This document shows positions 58,796 to 64,000 of a stretch of 64,000 nt of DNA, piece by piece. Each line of letters opens with the position of its first letter. Position 1 is the first letter of the stretch. A program made the position numbers and the translations under genes. The notes under the pieces were generated by a model, which was given only the letters and a program-made list of their open reading frames with translations, did no database searches and was not told where the DNA came from. The DNA is from Apis mellifera (taxonomy: Eukaryota; Arthropoda; Insecta; Hymenoptera; Apidae): positions 8,891,931 to 8,955,930 of the forward strand of contig NC_037649.1 in the NCBI RefSeq assembly GCF_003254395.2. Direction: 5' to 3'.

Positions 58796-58817
58796 AAAAA
58801 AAAAAAAAAAAAAAAAA
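58796..58817. repeat. A22 homopolymer
   Basis: Uninterrupted A run, the longest homopolymer noticed. No element body with terminal repeats or target-site duplication was recognised upstream, so it is not called a retroposon tail. Confidence 0.9.
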
Positions 58818-58991
58818 GATTGATCGCCGTAGTTCGATTATCGGAATGAAAACAAGTTCTTCCATGTTACGATTCATTGACTTACTACGTCTAGTCCGTA
58901 AAAAAAACATCGAACTACCGGGAGATAAATCGAATCATCCGAGTTGATTCTCCTCTTTTCTCGTTCGATAGTTTTCTTTGAAAACGAGGGG

Positions 58992-58997
<6 letters not shown>

Positions 58998-59024
<27 letters not shown>
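58998..59024. repeat. (GA)n microsatellite
   Basis: About 13 GA units. Confidence 0.93.
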
Positions 59025-59029
<5 letters not shown>

Positions 59030-59071
59030 AAAAAAGCAGTAACTTGATAAAAACGATAGTTTCTGTCACGA

Positions 59072-59380
59072 ATGTCAAATTTTACGATGCACTATACCTC
59101 AATGGCTTCACAAACGATTTATAAACGTTTGTACGAACTCTTGAAACGATTAGTATTCATTGAACACGATATTTACTATACCGTTGTCGTTAATCAACAT
59201 AAGTACAATAGGTATTCCGATTACTTAATGGCTTCATACACGAATAACGCTGACCTACTCGTTGTATTATGTTCGACGTGCAACGAAGCGAGCATTTCCG
59301 ATTCGCGTGTGTACGATACGAATCGAAACGATTCGTTCGATACCTGGCCGAATAAAAATGCGCAATGTTCGTTTAAATAA
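59072..59380 (+). CDS. uncharacterised 102-codon ATG ORF, no low complexity
   Basis: The ATG at 59072 (CACGAATGTC) opens a 102-residue frame ending TAA at 59380. The composition is balanced and soluble-looking: Tyr-, Asn- and Ser-rich, with an amphipathic stretch YKRLYELLKRLVFIEHDIYY (~17-36) and a hydrophobic DLLVVLCSTC patch (~62-71). No repeats explain the frame, which lies in moderately AT-rich DNA where stops should be frequent. That makes it the least easily dismissed small ORF here. Two short segments (TCAATGGCTTCACA at ~59100 and TTAATGGCTTCATA at ~59226) resemble each other, hinting at internal duplication. No family is recognised. Confidence 0.25.
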   Translation: MSNFTMHYTSMASQTIYKRLYELLKRLVFIEHDIYYTVVVNQHKYNRYSDYLMASYTNNADLLVVLCSTCNEASISDSRVYDTNRNDSFDTWPNKNAQCSFK

Positions 59381-59479
59381 GGAAATGTCATTTTTGAACG
59401 GAGAATTGTCGAGTGGATATGCTGAGAACCCTTGTTCAATTCGGTCATCCTTTCAATTGGAGCTGCTTATTTCAGATTG

Positions 59480-62440
59480 TTAAGTCGCGTTCACACCAAA
59501 AGTTTCAACGCATTCGTAATATACGTGATAGGTAAATCATTAGACGTAATATTTCTGAGAAATATTACAAGAAAAAAAAAATATTTAAGTAATCTCTTTT
59601 TAATCGATTAATGATTTCTTTAAAAATGAGATCTTCGTTCGAAGAAATATTATATTGCCCAATGATAAGATATAGACTAATTATGCATCGAATGATTGTA
59701 AACTATTCCTGACCTCTTATTATATGATATTAACCCTTGTTAATGATATTAAATCTATCATCAAATCATATTTTTTCCATTTAAATTAGAATATTTGAAA
59801 ATCGTATGTCAATAATAAAATAAATTACAATAATGAAATACTCTATGTATTATTATTCTAACTAATATATTTTTTCTTACTGTGTTACTATAATTAAAAA
59901 TTCCAATTTAATTTAAACTTTAATCTTATATAAACTTTATTCTTAATAAACTTCAAATACTTTAATCTAAATTATTTCATAATCACTATCTTTTTATTAA
60001 AAATATTGTGATTAATATAACTTAACCTAGCATCAGAATAGAAGAAAAAAATTTTACATTCGAACAAATCCTGTCAAGTTTCACTTCCCAAAATTAACAT
60101 AGGTGTGACACGGCTCGAAAACAAAGTATTAAATGCGATCTCGGAATAGTTTAATTAATCAAAAGTTCAGTTTAATCAGAGGTTCGCGCTCCCGCCGAAA
60201 GGCGCGTTTACATGTATGCACGTATACGGTCGTACACGACGTTAATCGCGCCGGTATGTGGCGACGACGAACAGTGCCGCCTACACAGTCACTTGACCTC
60301 TCTACGCCTCCGTATCTCTCAGTTAACCTTATCAACTCGATTCAACTCGACCTAACCGGTGTCAGGCCGATGTAGCTCGAAAGCAGACGCGCCGCTTACC
60401 TACATTCACGTTCCTTCGTTTCGCCATGGGGCACCATAATATCTCGATTCACGCGCACCGAATAAATATCGAATGATTATCGATCCGGTCAATAACACTT
60501 GCAAAAACTTGTACAGAACGCTTAATTGACAAATGACGTTTCGAATGTTGAAAATTATTTTATTAAAAATTATTAATTTCGAATGAATAATTCTCGATAC
60601 TGAAAGAAAGTTTTATAAGAATTTTCGATACAGAATTCTGTCTATAAAGTTTCGTGATATTTTTGTTGAGAGGTTAGGTACGAAAGGGAGAATTCAAGAA
60701 AGTAGAAAATAAAAATGGAACGATTGATAGGAAATGGAAATATTTCAGATTGAAATCGAATTTTAACGAAGAAATTCTCCCTTTTATTTGTTCTCGTGAA
60801 ATATCGCGATAACTTCTAGGGAGCTGTTCAGATTTGTATGCGTTGTAGATAATGTCGAACGGGGCTTGTCTCATTATTATCTCGTTTCGCGCGAGTAATT
60901 CATTTTTATGTATGTCGAAGTTTTGTTCAATGATTCACGAGCGTCTCACGCGATGCACCCGATCACATTTGAAATTCTCGCTTCGTCTAATTGTTCTGAT
61001 TTTATTTGCATGATTTTTATCTTTTGATCGAATCGGAAAAAAATTGTTTTCAAATAAATTTCTAGATTATTCATTTTCGATTTTTTCCTTTTTTTCCTGG
61101 GAATGTTATCGTTCACAAAATTTCAATGTAATTTTTACTCAATGTAGCATCGTATGATGATATGTTGTTCATTATATTATTAGCGATTTATCTTAATTAA
61201 ACGGTCGTAATTGCTATAATTATTGATAAATCGTTAAAATTTATTTAAATTTATTCATCTTGATTACATTATTACTAACTGATTCGTCTTAATTCACGCT
61301 ACTTAAAATTTTTAACCTCTAAATGTGTCGATAAATGAATCAATCGATAATTATTATAATAAATGAAGTCGTTAGGTTGATTACGTAAGAAAGAAATCAT
61401 GCATGAATAAAATAATAATTTAAAATTTCCTCGTAATTTTTTTCATTATGACTCACAAATAACTTTATACATGATATATAGAATACGAAAAATCTTACCA
61501 AAAAAGATGAATGTAGTTCAATGGTCGCAATAGAAGTAGACTACAAATTCGTTGATGTAGAAAAAAACAAAAATTTCAAAACTTATATCGTTCACACAAA
61601 TTATAACACTCACATAATTAAAAATTTAAGATATATTTAAAGATTAATTGCACTAATTAACAAAACTGAATATTAATCCACAAAAAGCGCGGGTTTCCCG
61701 ATACGCGTGACTCAGCCATCTTGTTCTACTAATGACTTCGAAATCAAAGTAGTATTAAATTTCCAAATATATAATTATTAATCGATTGGAATTTTACTTA
61801 TAAACTACTAAATATTTATAAAATAAAAACAATGATTAATTTTAAACCAATTATTTTAATTTATTAATTGAATATTTTAATATCATTATGTAATTAAGTA
61901 TTGAATATGACATACATTTACATGACGTGTACATGGAAATAGAATACGTTGGTCAAAAAAAAATTTCAAGACAAAGCTATGTTGTATAAAAGTAATACGC
62001 AATAATATTTACAAAACAAAATAGATGCGTATTTTAATTTTAAAATTCTAATTAAAAATTATAAGGAAAAATTAACGATAAATCTTAACTTTTAAATATA
62101 TAATAAAATATATAATATTTCATTTAGCATGTGTTTTGACGAACGAATATCAAGAAGCAAACGAAGCACCTGTGTCATAACCTGTGTCGTTATTCATAAA
62201 TATTATTTTCTTTTTATTTGATCTTATTTAAAGTTATTATTATTTATATATATTATTATATTTATCGTTATTTTTCGTAATCTTGTTCTATTTTATCCCG
62301 GTTTTATTCTTGAAAACATGATTGAAATCTAATCAAATATCAAGGAGAAAAAAATTTCATCCATTCTCGAAACAAACACGATCTTTGTCAAATATCATTC
62401 CGAAGGATCACACGAAACGAGAAAGAAGAAACGTAGGATA
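59480..62440. other. AT-rich, CpG-poor domain
   Basis: Composition shifts at about 59480 to long AT-rich runs with few CG dinucleotides, returning to the usual mosaic near 62440. Few ORFs occur. I found no mitochondrial, transposon or RNA-gene signature. A GC-richer island at about 60050-60480 and a smaller one at 61685-61740 interrupt it. Confidence 0.7.
60050..60480. promoter_or_regulatory. GC-richer island inside AT-rich domain, possible promoter
   Basis: Non-repetitive, CpG-containing sequence flanked on both sides by AT-rich DNA. On the minus strand, an ATGGCGAAACG start (at 60428) reaches GTAG|GTAAGC (donor near 60399) after nine codons, MAKRRNVNV. On the plus strand, an 80-codon ATG frame (60133-60375) crosses the island. 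Either could be incidental. The compositional island is clear, the promoter role inferred. Confidence 0.25.
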
Positions 62441-64000
62441 ACCAGAAGCAGGGGTGGTGAGTATCAATCTAATAGTAATGAGCAGTGATGCCGAGCGGAA
62501 GACTTTGAAATATACATTATGCGGGGATTATGTTTATGCATGCGGGAAAGGCGGCGAGAGCATTTTTCTTTTGATATGCCTTCCGCGGCTCCCGCGAGGA
62601 GCATCTTCGCGCGGTGGCTATGAGATTTGAATAAAAGTATCTGGCCAAGTCACTCTGCCGGGGAGCAATTCGCCAGCTGCTTTTTACAACTGCGTGCTCT
62701 CATTAAATATGTATAGATTCGCGCCCCGAGCATGTTCCCCCGGATTCGGCCGCCCCCTTCGATCCTCCGTCGCCCCTTATACCCTGGTCCGATAATAGAA
62801 CCGCGCGAACGATTACGAAAAACATATGTTTTAAAGATTGCACGCCGCGGGACAGATATATCGTAGCCGCTATCATTTTTTTTCAAAAGGAAATCTGATC
62901 CGCGATTCCGCGAGTAGGAGGCATGCTAAATTATTGGAAAAATAGGAAGGGGAAAACGGATGATACGGATGATAGATTGAATAATTTTGAGATTTAGTCG
63001 AATAAGCGAGCAATAATTTTAATAAGTTATTTAAAAATAAAATTTACGACAAATTATTTTCCTTATCCTATCTTTCTTTGTTATTGAAATTTAATTTGCA
63101 ATCATTTTTTTTTTTTATTATTTTATTAGTCCTCAATTTCGTGGCGAAAAATAATAATAAAAGGGTTAACGTTAAAAGTATACGAAACTTGCCACAGGCA
63201 ATTTCACAGACAATAATGAAAATTACAATAAAGTGCAATATATGAGTAGAATTGGTACCTTAAAAGAAGAGCTCCCTTTGTCCCAAGAGCGATTTATTCA
63301 TAAACTGTAACAATCACGATAATGCGTACCTTGTATTCAGAAATGACTTGCCCAATAAAACCAGATGGAAGAAGACAAAAAGGTGAGCACAACAACGCGT
63401 AGCACACAATGAAACTCGCCGATTCCTCTGTCCGCGTATAATTTCCTCGATATTCGGTCGAATTGCAAATAATTACGAAGAATATACCGTACGATTTAAC
63501 TTTTTAACACGGCCCTCAATCTTACATTTCCAGATCGATTAACTTGGGCCCGCTACCAGTTAGTCAGTCAATCATTAGGTAATGAGGCCGTGTTTGGAAG
63601 CAAGCGTAACTGGACGCCGATTGTCCGTATAAATGTATTGCCGTCCGCATAGAATAGGGCTGCCCGATCTTATCGTCACGGTTTCATGTAATGCTAATGG
63701 ACGCGTGGTAGCCCAATATGTACTTTAAACGAAAAGGTTAATATGATAGCGAGATAATGCGCGGACATTAAGGAGCCGGACGAGGAACGGCGGACAAATT
63801 ATGAAGAGAACCGTCTCGAAGAAACGAGATCTCGTTTGCTCGAACCCTTCAAGGTAAGAAAAGAAAATGGATCGCGAAGCAAATTGTCATTCGTTGTACT
63901 TTGAACGGAATCGTTTATTTCCTTCTTAAGAGAAACTTGTTCTCGGATATTTAACTTCTTCTTACAATTTTTCATTTTCGTAATTATCGAGGAGATGAGA
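62441..64000. other. non-coding stretch with two non-repetitive blocks
   Basis: 62450-62900 and 63500-63790 are non-repetitive, moderately GC-rich blocks. They carry homeodomain-like cores (CATTAAATATG, CAATCATTAGGTAATGAGG, AATGCTAATGG) and no convincing ORF. AT-rich DNA (62930-63500) separates them. Short ATG-to-donor cassettes at 63365-63382 and 63801-63853 are too short to call. Confidence 0.4.

Larger units (their letters stand above)
56655..59071. other. non-coding stretch, no gene recognised
   Basis: CpG-rich blocks at 57060-57300 and 57900-58280 lie within AT-rich DNA. A short CCA run near 58338-58353, an A22 tract at 58796-58817 and (GA)n at 58998-59024 are present. Confidence 0.5.

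Noticed and set aside
58796..58817. A22 run as a poly(A) tail of a processed pseudogene or SINE
   Set aside because: No recognisable element body upstream and no target-site duplication seen.
61500..61740. AT-rich segment with GCCATCTTG-containing island as a promoter or mobile element
   Set aside because: Only one short motif; no terminal repeats, ORF or RNA-gene signature.
63801..63853. Plus-strand ATG-to-donor cassette (MKRTVSKKRDLVC...)
   Set aside because: Short, near the window edge and unsupported. Could be revisited with the downstream sequence.

Overview
This looks like nuclear DNA from a hymenopteran, most likely a corbiculate bee such as a honeybee. The evidence is an AT-biased but patchy composition with abundant CpG, dense GA/CT, AT and trinucleotide microsatellites, many A and T homopolymers, and an inserted fragment of a bee-like mitochondrial ND5 gene that reads only with the invertebrate mitochondrial code. 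Genus and species are inferred. No complete protein-coding gene that I recognise is present. There is no rRNA, tRNA, snRNA, CRISPR array, transposase or bacterial-style operon that I can support. Most open frames come from low-complexity purine/pyrimidine tracts or CpG-rich, stop-poor sequence.

Layout. 1-6100: non-coding, with two short perfect or near-perfect hairpins and two non-repetitive blocks that resemble regulatory DNA. 6110-6778: an 83-bp minisatellite that is open in rotating reading frames. 6779-16585: non-coding DNA with a 155-bp tandem duplication (9206), a strong 12-bp hairpin (9648), a three-copy ~225-bp array (13300), a 153-codon minus-strand ORF (14980-14519) and a ~271-bp duplication (16039). 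16586-24100: two uncharacterised ATG ORFs (18788, 19242), the ND5 nuclear insertion (21232-21556) ending at a perfect 20-bp palindrome, a diverged 183-bp repeat pair (22122) and a weak candidate first exon (23870). 24110-27886: degenerate repeats, a long AT microsatellite and an 11-copy, ~115-bp satellite-like array. 27887-41476: non-coding, with a lysine-rich ORF (31535), an E-box/CRE cluster (34132-34306), a weak candidate first exon (35690) and a 139-codon minus-strand ORF (37771-37352). 41477-52559: a candidate first exon (41477), a GC-rich island (44640-45260), a ~331-bp tandem duplication (50022) and a DRE-type palindrome (51375). 52560-52626: the most gene-like signal in the window, an ATG, a signal-peptide-like stretch and a phase-1 splice donor. 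52627-64000: ORFs at 56232 and 59072, then a CpG-poor AT-rich domain (59480-62440) with a small GC-rich island inside it, then mixed non-coding DNA.

Taken together, the window reads as a gene desert, a very long intron or a regulatory landscape, with at most the 5' ends of genes whose remaining exons lie outside or far away. All exon and small-ORF calls are tentative. The repeat and ND5 calls are firm because they can be read directly from the bases.
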